In this document: positions 1 through 6,464 of the stretch, one piece after another
How positions within the stretch are numbered: the stretch's first letter is position 1
Layout: every line of letters starts with the position of its first letter
Assembly: GCF_030295425.1 (NCBI RefSeq)
Contig: NZ_AP027081.1
Location: 3,765,001-3,829,000, forward strand
Direction: 5' to 3'
Length of the DNA stretch: 64,000 nt
Source of the DNA: Mesoterricola sediminis
GTDB lineage: Bacteria; Acidobacteriota; Holophagae; Holophagales; Holophagaceae
Notes under the pieces: generated by a model
The model's database searches: none
Told to the model about the DNA's origin: nothing
The model's input: only the letters and a program-made list of their open reading frames with translations
Made by a program: the position numbers and the translations under genes

Positions 1-1224
1 GCCCCGAAGCAGGCCCCGCCGCCCGTCTCCGTCCCGGCGGCCAGCGGCGCGGACACCCCCAGCCCCGCCCGGAGCGCCCCCCCCGACTACGACTTCTACA
101 ACAACAACCCGGTCTATCCGCTCGAGTTGGAAGTCGGGCGCAGGCCCCTGTGGAGCAAGAACCTCGTGGAGGCCGGCTTCAAGGTCTACAACCCCGGCTT
201 CACCCGGGAGCGCATCCTCCTGTGCGACCACAAGCGGCTCGCCGCCATGGACCCCGCCACCGGCGAACTCACGTGGGACCACACCTTCGAGCGGGACCTG
301 GACGATTACATCAGCGACGGGGACCTCCTCGTCTACACGGACCACCGCATGGGCCTGATGGGCGGCGACACCTGGCTCCACGGCTTCGACATGCGGACGA
401 ACACGGAACGCTGGACCATTGAAAATACCCGGGGCGCCTGGCTCCATGTCTTCGATGGCCGCATCTACCAGTTCTTCTGCTCGACCTTCTCCTCCACCCT
501 CCACTGCCTCGGCAAGGACGGGAAGGACATCTGGACCTACAAGACCCGCGGCGCCAGCCGGATCTTCTTCACCGAGGCCTTCGCCATCTTCACCCCCGGC
601 CCCGGCAAAAAGGTGATCGCCCTGAACCTCGCCGACGGCACCGAGGCCTGGACGTTCCCCCTCGAGTCCGACGCCTTCGAGCGCTCCGTCCACAAGTCCG
701 TCATGTATCTCACCCGCCGGAACGTCACGCCCATCGTGGGGGTGGGCGGCACCGTGTTCGTCACCGCCGTCGACCTCAAGACCGGGAAGCAGCTCTGGCA
801 GTACACCACGAGCGCGGACGACGGCTGGTTCCACGAGCAGATCGGCGGCGTGATCTCCAACGGCGACATCTGCGTGCTCGACACCAACCGCCGGCTCATC
901 GGCCTGAACGCCAGGACCGGCGAGCGTTTGTGGGTCGCCAATCCCACCGAGAAGATGAAATTCCTCGACTCCAAGCCCATCATCCTGGGCGGGTCCCTTT
1001 TCGTCATCCAGACCGTCAACGGGAAGAAGTCCATCCTCCAGTTCCTGGACCTGGCCACCGGGGCGGAGATCTCCCGCACCGAGATCCCCGACGAAGCCGT
1101 CCCGCCCGCCAAGGTGGTGGGGAAGTCCCTCTTCCTCTGCTTCCGGCACGGGGACATGCTCGCCTTCGCCCTGCGGGAGCCGGCGGCCCCCACCCAGGCG
1201 CCCGCCCCTGCTTCCGGCCGGTGA
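1..1224 (+). CDS. PQQ-like beta-propeller repeat protein (5' end outside window)
   Basis: The reading frame is open from base 1 to the TGA at 1222-1224, so the true start lies upstream of the window. An internal TTG at 127 is not a convincing start because the preceding Pro/Ala-rich codons are continuous with it. The sequence shows repeated blade signatures of the PQQ-like (quinoprotein alcohol dehydrogenase-like) propeller: short strands followed by DxxTGxxxW-type turns such as DPATGELTW, NLADGTEAWTF, DLKTGKQLWQY and NARTGERLWV, spaced about 40-50 residues apart. The upstream Pro/Ala/Ser-rich segment looks like a linker from an exported N-terminus. No PQQ ligands or active-site Asp can be assigned, so a scaffold or BamB-like role is as likely as an enzyme. 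No substrate can be named. Confidence 0.7.
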   Translation, partial: APKQAPPPVSVPAASGADTPSPARSAPPDYDFYNNNPVYPLELEVGRRPLWSKNLVEAGFKVYNPGFTRERILLCDHKRLAAMDPATGELTWDHTFERDLDDYISDGDLLVYTDHRMGLMGGDTWLHGFDMRTNTERWTIENTRGAWLHVFDGRIYQFFCSTFSSTLHCLGKDGKDIWTYKTRGASRIFFTEAFAIFTPGPGKKVIALNLADGTEAWTFPLESDAFERSVHKSVMYLTRRNVTPIVGVGGTVFVTAVDLKTGKQLWQYTTSADDGWFHEQIGGVISNGDICVLDTNRRLIGLNARTGERLWVANPTEKMKFLDSKPIILGGSLFVIQTVNGKKSILQFLDLATGAEISRTEIPDEAVPPAKVVGKSLFLCFRHGDMLAFALREPAAPTQAPAPASGR

Positions 1225-1329
1225 CCGCATCAAGCCCGGCCGGTTGAAACGAAGGGGGGCCGCAGGATCGGCTAGACTGGCCCCAGGGCCGCCGGCCGCG
1301 TCCGCCGGCCCCACCCGGACGAGGCGACC

Positions 1330-1785
1330 ATGAACCCCCTGCTCGAGCACCTCCAGGCCCACTTCATCAAGGATCTGCAAGCCTTCGCCCGGGAGATCGA
1401 AGCCTTCCCGGACGATTCGGCCCTCTGGCGGGCGCCCCAGGGCATCGCCAATCCAGCCGGCAACCTGGCGCTGCATGTGGCCGGCAACCTCCAGTTCTGC
1501 GTGGGGGCCCTGCTGGGGGGCAGCGGCTACCAGCGGGACAGGGACGGGGAATTCAGCCGGCGCTCCGGAACCCGCGAGGAGGTGGTGCGGGAGCTGGACC
1601 AGGCCCGCCGGGCCGTGGAGACGGTCCTGCCCCGCCTCACCGACGCCGATCTCCAGAAGGAATTCCCGCTCACCAAGGACGGCCAGCGATTCCCCACCGA
1701 TGTCTTCCTGCTGCGGCTCGCCGTCCACCTGACCTACCACCTGGGCCAGGCCAACTACCTCCGGCGCATCACGGCCCAGGCCTGA
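1330..1785 (+). CDS. DinB-like putative metal-dependent four-helix protein
   Basis: This 151-residue protein has the DinB/DUF1572-like four-helix layout. Three histidines, H49, H133 and H137, sit where the metal triad of this superfamily is found (one in the ALHVAGN helix, two in the HLTYHLGQ helix near the C-terminus). Family members include damage-inducible proteins and thiol-dependent transferases (bacillithiol or mycothiol), but most are uncharacterised. The ATG follows a purine-rich GGACGAGGCG stretch. The gene stands alone between the propeller gene and a 450-base gap, so context adds nothing about its substrate. Confidence 0.75.
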   Translation: MNPLLEHLQAHFIKDLQAFAREIEAFPDDSALWRAPQGIANPAGNLALHVAGNLQFCVGALLGGSGYQRDRDGEFSRRSGTREEVVRELDQARRAVETVLPRLTDADLQKEFPLTKDGQRFPTDVFLLRLAVHLTYHLGQANYLRRITAQA

Positions 1786-2237
1786 GCAGGGCCGCCCGCG
1801 ATCCACGGGCTGGCTCACGGGCAAACATGCAGGCCAGGGCCCCCGGGGCAGCCCGGGTCCAGGCGCCCTCGCGCCCCTCCGGCCAGGCTCCGCATGCCGA
1901 GCAGGTGGCCAGGTCCCCCTCCAGGAGCCGGGTGCCGGCCCCATCCGGAATCCGGCGGCGGGTCGGTGGGATTCCACCCGGACCGGCGGAAGCGGTCCCC
2001 CTCCGGGGCGCCGGGCAGGTCCATGCGCCCGCCGACGGCCTGCGCCCCGGCGCCGAAGGAAGGCGCGCAGGGCCCCTCCCGCTCCCCATCCGCCGGGGGA
2101 TCCGGCCTTTCGTCGGTCCGGGCGCACCCTTCGACGGCGGATCAACAACGTTCACCCAGGCGTCGCAGGTCCGGAAAGCGCCCGAACGCCGTCGGCGCAT
2201 CTGAAGGTCAGCCGGCCCTTCCGGCCTGGAGCCCCAG
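1786..2237. other. 452-base stretch without a convincing gene
   Basis: Open frames exist on both strands, but their translations are Pro/Arg/Gly-rich low-complexity sequence typical of antisense or out-of-frame reading in GC-rich DNA. They carry no recognisable motif. No tRNA-like or strong terminator structure was seen. The last bases before 2238 should hold the promoter and leader of the small secreted protein, but no clear -35/-10 pair is visible. Confidence 0.5.
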
Positions 2238-2654
2238 ATGAAACACCTCCCCCTTCTGAGCCTTGTCCTGTCCATGGGCACCCTCGGCATCGCCCACCAG
2301 GCCCCACCTCCCCCTCCCGCCTCGGGGCAGCCGCCCCGCATGCAGTACGACCTGAGCCAGGAACAGACCCTCCAGGGCACGGTGGCCCGGATCCAAACCC
2401 GGGGGCAAGGGCCCATGAACATGGTGATGCTCACCTTCACCGTGGCGTCGGGGTCCAGGACCGTCTGTGTCGGGCCGGAGGGCATGCTCGCGCGCCGAGG
2501 CCTCGCGTTGGCGATCGGCGATGCCTTGACGATCCTCGGAGCGTCCACCCAGGGACCCGATGGAGAGGTCTTCATGGCCCGCACCGTGACCAGGGAAGGA
2601 ACCACGGTGGACCTCCTGGACAGCCAGGGGCAACCCATTCGCGCGTCCCATTGA
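2238..2654 (+). CDS. small secreted protein, OB-fold/DUF5666-like
   Basis: This 138-residue protein starts with a classical signal peptide (MKH, a hydrophobic run to about residue 19, then Ala-His). It continues with a short Pro-rich linker. The mature part has the rhythm of small periplasmic OB-fold proteins: an LQGTVARIQ strand, a conserved VMLTFTVA strand, a GDALTILGAS turn and a final strand ending in VDLLD. This matches metal-binding or DUF5666-like beta-barrels that often sit in metal-handling operons, but the assignment is by pattern only. A 36-residue membrane peptide gene follows after 9 bases, so the two probably form one transcription unit. Confidence 0.55.
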   Translation: MKHLPLLSLVLSMGTLGIAHQAPPPPPASGQPPRMQYDLSQEQTLQGTVARIQTRGQGPMNMVMLTFTVASGSRTVCVGPEGMLARRGLALAIGDALTILGASTQGPDGEVFMARTVTREGTTVDLLDSQGQPIRASH

Positions 2655-2663
2655 GGAGCTGAC

Positions 2664-2774
2664 GTGATCCACCCGGGTGCATCCCCCGGCGACCCTCACC
2701 GATCGGGGCGCTGGGTCCTCAACCTCCTGCTGGCCGTGCTCCTGCTGTCCGTGGCCTTCCTCTGGATCGGGTGA
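2664..2774 (+). CDS. 36-residue single-span membrane peptide
   Basis: A GTG at 2664 is preceded by GAGGAG at 2653-2658, an excellent Shine-Dalgarno at 5-base spacing. It opens a 36-codon frame ending in TGA at 2772-2774. The peptide has a polar, slightly basic N-terminal third (HPGASPGDPHRSGR) and then one hydrophobic stretch of about 18 residues (WVLNLLLAV and LLLSVAFLW) running to the end, so it should be a tail-type single-span membrane miniprotein. It lies 9 bases after the small secreted protein gene and is probably translated with it. No family was recognised. Confidence 0.5.
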   Translation: MIHPGASPGDPHRSGRWVLNLLLAVLLLSVAFLWIG

Positions 2775-2814
2775 GGAAGCCCCCGAGCCGTGGCGAAGGG
2801 AAGGCGTGCGCTGG

Positions 2815-4038
2815 TCAATCGGACTTCCCTTGGGCGGGGGCGCCGGCGTGCTTCCGTTCCTGCTCCTGGATCTTCCCGAGATCAAACGCCTGGCCCGAGA
2901 ACTGGATCGTGGCCGTGCCGGCGTAGACGAGGTCCATCGCGCGTGCCAGGGTGGTTGCCTTCTCCTCAACGGAATTGAGGCCGATCACGACGCCATCTTT
3001 GTATCGGGTGCAGAAGACATGCCGCGGCAGGTCCTTAGCGGGAGTCTTTTCCGGCGTGACGTCCCAATAGAGAATCGGCGTCCCGTCCGCCAAAGTCCCG
3101 GCCCAGGAACGCAGCTGGAATGGGACACCGGTGGTCTCTTCCAAGTAGCGGAACTCCCAGTCCCGATGGGCCAGGAGCACCCGTTCTGGGTTCTGCGAGG
3201 CGTGATCAGGACAAAACTCATCCGCATCTGCGCAGACAAGTTGGAGGAACGCGCCGTCGGCGGTGAAGGCCATATGCGGGGAACCGCTGAAACCTTCGAA
3301 GGTCCGTCCCTCCACCATGATCTTGAAATAGGGCTTGGAGCGGTTCCAGTAGATCGCCATGCCGTCTTTCACATACATCGCGACCACGTCGCCCTCGAGC
3401 TTGCCCCCGGGTTTTTGCTTCTCCAGAGTGTGGGTATAGGCCGTAACCACGCGGTTGCCCTTCTCTTTCGGAGGTTCCGGGAGTTGAACGTCGACGGGCA
3501 CGATCCTGGGCTCAAGAGCCACGGTTGAGACCCATTTCTCGAAGTCTTCCCGGACCTTATCGAAGACGGTGTCGGTGGAATCGCAAAGCAGGTCCAGGCC
3601 GATCCGGCCTTTGACGACGAAGGCACGGCGGAGGATGTGGGTATAGCCCCCGTATTCCGCTGTACCCGTGACGTAGAGCCTTCCATCCCGGATCTCCCTC
3701 TTGGGATTCTTCATGGGGACCTGGCGGAGCAGGTAGGCCGAAAAGTCCTCCAAGCTTATCCCATTCGGAGCCGGTAGCTTCCAAGCCGTGATGGCCATCA
3801 TCGGTTTGACGTCGACGCCGCGGGTGTCGCGGATGCCTGTGTGCTGAAAGGCCACGTTGAACCTGTCGGGGTGCGGAGGCATGCCAAGGTCCTCGGGGAG
3901 CCAGGCCCCGGGATCAGGGGTTACGTAAACGGCCTCCAGGGTGCCGTCCGGGAAACCTTGGTGCCCCTTGATGGGCGGTGCGGCCAGGAGCCCCAGGGCC
4001 ACCAGGGGACAGAGGACGATGGAAGCCAGAGAAGGCAT
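2815..4038 (-). CDS. secreted protein of unknown function, lower GC than neighbours
   Basis: This 407-residue protein has a clear signal peptide (MPSLASIVLCPLVALGLLAA, predicted cleavage near residue 20) and no other membrane span, so it should be periplasmic or outer-surface. The mature protein is rich in beta-type segments and has only two or three cysteines. No enzyme motif or family was recognised. It ends in a short Lys/Gln-rich tail (EQERKHAGAPAQGKSD). The codon choice uses more A/T-ending codons than the flanking genes, in line with the adjoining nuclease/antitoxin pair, which suggests a common, possibly acquired, origin. It may be an orphan, as nothing nearby indicates its role. Confidence 0.6.
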   Translation of the reverse strand: MPSLASIVLCPLVALGLLAAPPIKGHQGFPDGTLEAVYVTPDPGAWLPEDLGMPPHPDRFNVAFQHTGIRDTRGVDVKPMMAITAWKLPAPNGISLEDFSAYLLRQVPMKNPKREIRDGRLYVTGTAEYGGYTHILRRAFVVKGRIGLDLLCDSTDTVFDKVREDFEKWVSTVALEPRIVPVDVQLPEPPKEKGNRVVTAYTHTLEKQKPGGKLEGDVVAMYVKDGMAIYWNRSKPYFKIMVEGRTFEGFSGSPHMAFTADGAFLQLVCADADEFCPDHASQNPERVLLAHRDWEFRYLEETTGVPFQLRSWAGTLADGTPILYWDVTPEKTPAKDLPRHVFCTRYKDGVVIGLNSVEEKATTLARAMDLVYAGTATIQFSGQAFDLGKIQEQERKHAGAPAQGKSD

Positions 4039-4209
4039 AGTGGCACCCTACGGATCTATTGGACCGAATAACCCAAGTCTGGCATGGCACGACGGCAGAG
4101 AGCCAGGGGAGCCGGAATCAGGAACGGTGGCTCGGACCTTTGCCTGAGATGGCCCCCCCCATGGTTCAAAGGGGGCAGTCCTTTTTCGGTCCTCGTCCGC
4201 CGGAGCCCC

Positions 4210-4641
4210 TCATTCTCCTTGAGCCCAGGCTTCGAGATGGTTCCTGACCAGCCAAATCCCATCAAGGCCATTGGAGATCATCAAGGCCAAGGCACTCTGC
4301 CCATCGAACCTGGGATTGCTGTTGGGCCGGTGAACCCAGCCATCCGCGCTGGCAGGAAGGACCGTGTGAAGGTTGCGGTAGATTCCAAGGATCAGGCTGA
4401 CCCTCTCGATCTGTTCGATTCCGAGGATCGAATCCGCCCCGAGGAGCCCACGGCGTTGATCCGCATTCAACTGCCATGCGTCTGCCACGTGGTGGAAGAT
4501 GCGGAGAGCTGGCGCCGCGAGGCGCTGGACATCAGCCTGGGTCAACTCGGAGAGAGGTTTGGGCGACCAGGTGAACCCTTCTTCTGGGTCCTGGTGTCCA
4601 GAATCCTCTGGCTCAGATTGTCGTTGAGGCTTCGATTCCAT
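4210..4641 (-). CDS. MbcA/ParS/Xre-type antitoxin-like protein
   Basis: The 143-residue product has a charged, Pro/Glu-rich N-terminal tail of about 30 residues. The rest is helical and ends in the signature of the MbcA/ParS/Xre antitoxin toxin-binding (DUF2384) domain: an ERVSLILGIY helix, a tryptophan-containing turn followed by RPNSNPRFDGQSAL, and a final ISNGLDGIWLVRNHLEAW helix. In known systems this domain binds a RES-fold NAD-degrading toxin. Here no RES gene is present, and the neighbour 18 bases upstream is a GIY-YIG nuclease-like gene. A strong Shine-Dalgarno (GGAGAAGG) precedes the ATG at 4641. GC is lower than in surrounding genes. The antitoxin role is inferred from the domain; the partner is unproven. 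Confidence 0.7.
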   Translation of the reverse strand: MESKPQRQSEPEDSGHQDPEEGFTWSPKPLSELTQADVQRLAAPALRIFHHVADAWQLNADQRRGLLGADSILGIEQIERVSLILGIYRNLHTVLPASADGWVHRPNSNPRFDGQSALALMISNGLDGIWLVRNHLEAWAQGE

Positions 4642-4659
4642 AAATCCTTCTCCGCCAGA

Positions 4660-5202
4660 TCATTCCATTCTTTTGCAGTACCTGGGTCGCAGGCGTTTAA
4701 GCAAGCGTGCTTCCATTCCGGCTCGCTCCTCCTCCCTCCAGGCACATGCCTGCAAATGGCCGGCCAAAAGGTCCTTTTCGACCTCTTCAAAGTAGGTGGT
4801 AATCCAGGCGCCTTCCTGGGGACGGGCCCAGTGCGCTTGCATGCGGTTCCATAGGTTCGCGGCTTTGCCGACGTACAAAGGGACGATATGCCGTGGTATT
4901 TCTACAATTCGACCAGCACTGAGTTCACTCGGGTCCAACGATGGCGTCCAATCGTAGAAGAGATAGACTCCGGAGACCTCGGTTTCCCCGGGCCGTTTGA
5001 TTGGAACTTCCATCCCTTCTCCAAGACGGACGGCCGGTTCCAGCCAGTCGGCTGCAATCGACCAATCGGGCGCCCTGACTCCCACGGAAGCCAGCAATTC
5101 CAGGAGGTCCTGGTCATGATCCTGGGATTCCTCCGTCCATTCTTTGGAGAGGAGGCGCATCTCTGCCTTGGAGGGCTTGGTATCAGGCTTTGGAGGCGAC
5201 AT
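4660..5202 (-). CDS. GIY-YIG nuclease-like protein, first gene of a putative toxin-antitoxin-type pair
   Basis: This 180-residue protein has a helical N-terminal part (residues 1-75) and a C-terminal GIY-YIG-type core. The core shows a GVY strand at 78-80, the second tyrosine strand as LYVGKA with YVG at 110-112, the catalytic-type Arg at 120 (ANLWNR) followed by His124, and a Glu at 164 in an EARLLKRLRPRY context matching the metal-binding Glu of the family. All key positions therefore appear intact, consistent with an active DNA or RNA nuclease. It is transcribed ahead of the MbcA/ParS/Xre-like gene with an 18-base gap. Three near-identical half-sites lie just upstream (5243-5302). A stand-alone repair or island-encoded nuclease is the main alternative to a toxin. 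Confidence 0.65.
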   Translation of the reverse strand: MSPPKPDTKPSKAEMRLLSKEWTEESQDHDQDLLELLASVGVRAPDWSIAADWLEPAVRLGEGMEVPIKRPGETEVSGVYLFYDWTPSLDPSELSAGRIVEIPRHIVPLYVGKAANLWNRMQAHWARPQEGAWITTYFEEVEKDLLAGHLQACAWREEERAGMEARLLKRLRPRYCKRME

Positions 5203-5242
5203 TCACCAATTATCGCCGAAACGCCTGCCGGACCGGAAATTT

Positions 5243-5302
5243 ACCATAACTTGTCGCCGCGGACTTTGAACCATAACCTGTCGTTCTCGACAGGTTATGG
5301 TT
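5243..5302. repeat. perfect 15-bp inverted repeat plus a third direct half-site upstream of the GIY-YIG gene
   Basis: AACCATAACCTGTCG at 5269-5283 and its exact reverse complement at 5288-5302 are separated by four bases (TTCT). A third copy, ACCATAACTTGTCG at 5243-5256, matches the first at 13 of 14 positions and is in the same orientation, 27 bases away. The block lies between the GIY-YIG start (5202) and the tmRNA 3' end (5342). On the minus strand TTCAAA (5266-5271) and TATGGT (5244-5249), 16 bases apart, could form a promoter overlapping these sites. The block could thus be an operator for autoregulation, a hairpin, or the multiple terminal repeats of a decayed insertion element. No T-run follows, so it is not a standard terminator. 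Confidence 0.7.
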
Positions 5303-5341
5303 CCGCGACACACAACCGATGAGGGTTGGGATTTTGCGGAT

Positions 5342-5724
5342 TGGTGGAGGTGGCGGGAATTGAACCCGCGTCCAAGAAGCGAGACGTGGAGGGTCGTTAC
5401 AGGCTTGGTCCGGTTCGCGTGACCTCTGCAGGGGACCGGACGACCCTGATCGAGGACGTGCTCCCTGGTCTCGATGGCCGTCAGGGAGCGTCGCGGCCAT
5501 CCATTCCGTCCCTCCTTTCGGCAGACCGAAGTCACCCGTCGGGAGGTTTTACGAGCCCGCTACCGGAAGATCACGGGGACTCGCTCGTCGCGGTTAAGCG
5601 GCGAGGGCCAGTTCGAAGTTATCGTTGGCGTTTTGGTTTTCATCGGCTTGATAAGGGGGCCAACCGATGAACCCCCGCCTGCGCCTCTCACCCCTGCGGC
5701 AACCTGTCGAAACCAGTCACCCCC
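5342..5724 (-). ncRNA. ssrA: transfer-messenger RNA (tmRNA)
   Basis: Read on the minus strand, the gene begins GGGGGTGACTGGTTTCGACA, the hallmark 5' end of one-piece tmRNA. It ends with a T-arm (GGGTTCAATTCCCGCC) and an encoded CCA at 5344-5342. The 5' GGGGGTG (5724-5718) pairs with CACCTCC near the 3' end to make the seven-base acceptor stem, with one G-U pair. The tag frame reads GCC AAC GAT ... GCT TAA (5629-5594) and gives the degradation peptide ANDNFELALAA, ending in the LAA that ClpXP-type proteases recognise. The length of 383 bases is normal. It rescues stalled ribosomes with SmpB, which is not in this window. Its 3' end is a classic integration site, and a lower-GC patch starts just beyond it. 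Confidence 0.95.
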
Positions 5725-5778
5725 GGGTTGGCGTCCCCGCCGCCTCGCCCCACGAGGTCCGGCCGGTCAGGGATCCCA

Positions 5779-5807
5779 AGTATGGAACCGCCTTCGCGGG
5801 CCCGCAA
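5779..5807 (-). promoter_or_regulatory. candidate promoter of ssrA
   Basis: On the minus strand TTGCGG (5807-5802) and CATACT (5784-5779) are separated by 17 bases. Transcription would begin near 5772, about 48 bases before the mature tmRNA 5' end, leaving a leader for RNase P to remove. The site lies inside the region just before gmk on the other strand. Matching by eye only. Confidence 0.4.
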
Positions 5808-5837
5808 GCGGCTAAGATGTTCCTTTGGAGTCGTGCA

Positions 5838-6452
5838 TTGACCAGTCATTCCGGGAATGTCTTTGTCCTGTCCGCCCCCTCGGGCACCGGGAAATCCACC
5901 CTCGCCAAGCGGCTGGTCCAGGAGCTGCCGGATCTTGATTTTTCCATCTCCTTCACCACCCGCGCCCCCCGGGCGGGGGAAGTGGACGGGAAGGACTACT
6001 TCTTCGTGGACACGGCCACGTTCGACCGGATGATCGCCGAGGGCGGCCTGGTGGAATGGGTGGAGGTCTACGGGCACAAGTACGGCACGGGCAAGGATTG
6101 GATCAATTCCCACCTGGCGACCGGACGCGACATCCTCCTGGACATCGAGACCCAGGGGGCCCGGAACGTCCACGCGGCCATGCCCGAGGCCGTCATGATC
6201 TTCCTCATTCCCCCCTCGGCGGAGGAGCTGGCCTCCCGGCTGCGCAAGCGGGGGAGGGACCCGGAAGCCGAGATCCAGGTCCGGCTGGATCACGCGCGCC
6301 ACGAGCTGTCGCAGTTCCCCGCATATGACTATCTTGTGGTCAACGACACCCTGGACCTGGCCTACCGGGACCTCCAGGCCGTCATCCTGGCCACCCGGGC
6401 CCGGCGTGAACGGATGGGTGCCGTCGCGGAAACGATACTGAAGGGCTTCTGA
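5838..6452 (+). CDS. gmk: guanylate kinase
   Basis: Guanylate kinase phosphorylates GMP to GDP with ATP in purine nucleotide synthesis and salvage. The P-loop (SAPSGTGKSTL) lies about 10 residues from the start. It is followed by the GMP-binding region (SFTTRAPRAGEVDGKDYFFV), DILLDIETQGARNV, and the lid/C-terminal helices with RLRKRGRDPE. The frame stays open upstream to 5667, but that would overlap ssrA. The TTG at 5838 has GGAG seven bases before it and gives 204 residues, the usual length for this family. An ATG at 5817 is the alternative. The protease gene follows after 12 bases. Confidence 0.93.
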   Translation: MTSHSGNVFVLSAPSGTGKSTLAKRLVQELPDLDFSISFTTRAPRAGEVDGKDYFFVDTATFDRMIAEGGLVEWVEVYGHKYGTGKDWINSHLATGRDILLDIETQGARNVHAAMPEAVMIFLIPPSAEELASRLRKRGRDPEAEIQVRLDHARHELSQFPAYDYLVVNDTLDLAYRDLQAVILATRARRERMGAVAETILKGF

Positions 6453-6464
6453 GGGGACGCAGGC

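Noticed and set aside
1827-2204. 125-codon plus-strand frame in the gap before the small secreted protein
   Set aside because: Pro/Arg-rich low-complexity sequence, no ribosome site, no recognisable domain.
3500-4209. RES-domain toxin expected beside a MbcA/ParS/Xre-type antitoxin
   Set aside because: No frame on either strand next to the antitoxin-like gene shows RES features; the only neighbours are the secreted orphan and the GIY-YIG gene.
5667-5837. Longer N-terminus for guanylate kinase
   Set aside because: The extension would overlap the tmRNA 5' end and its promoter and has no similarity to the family; the short form has the right length.
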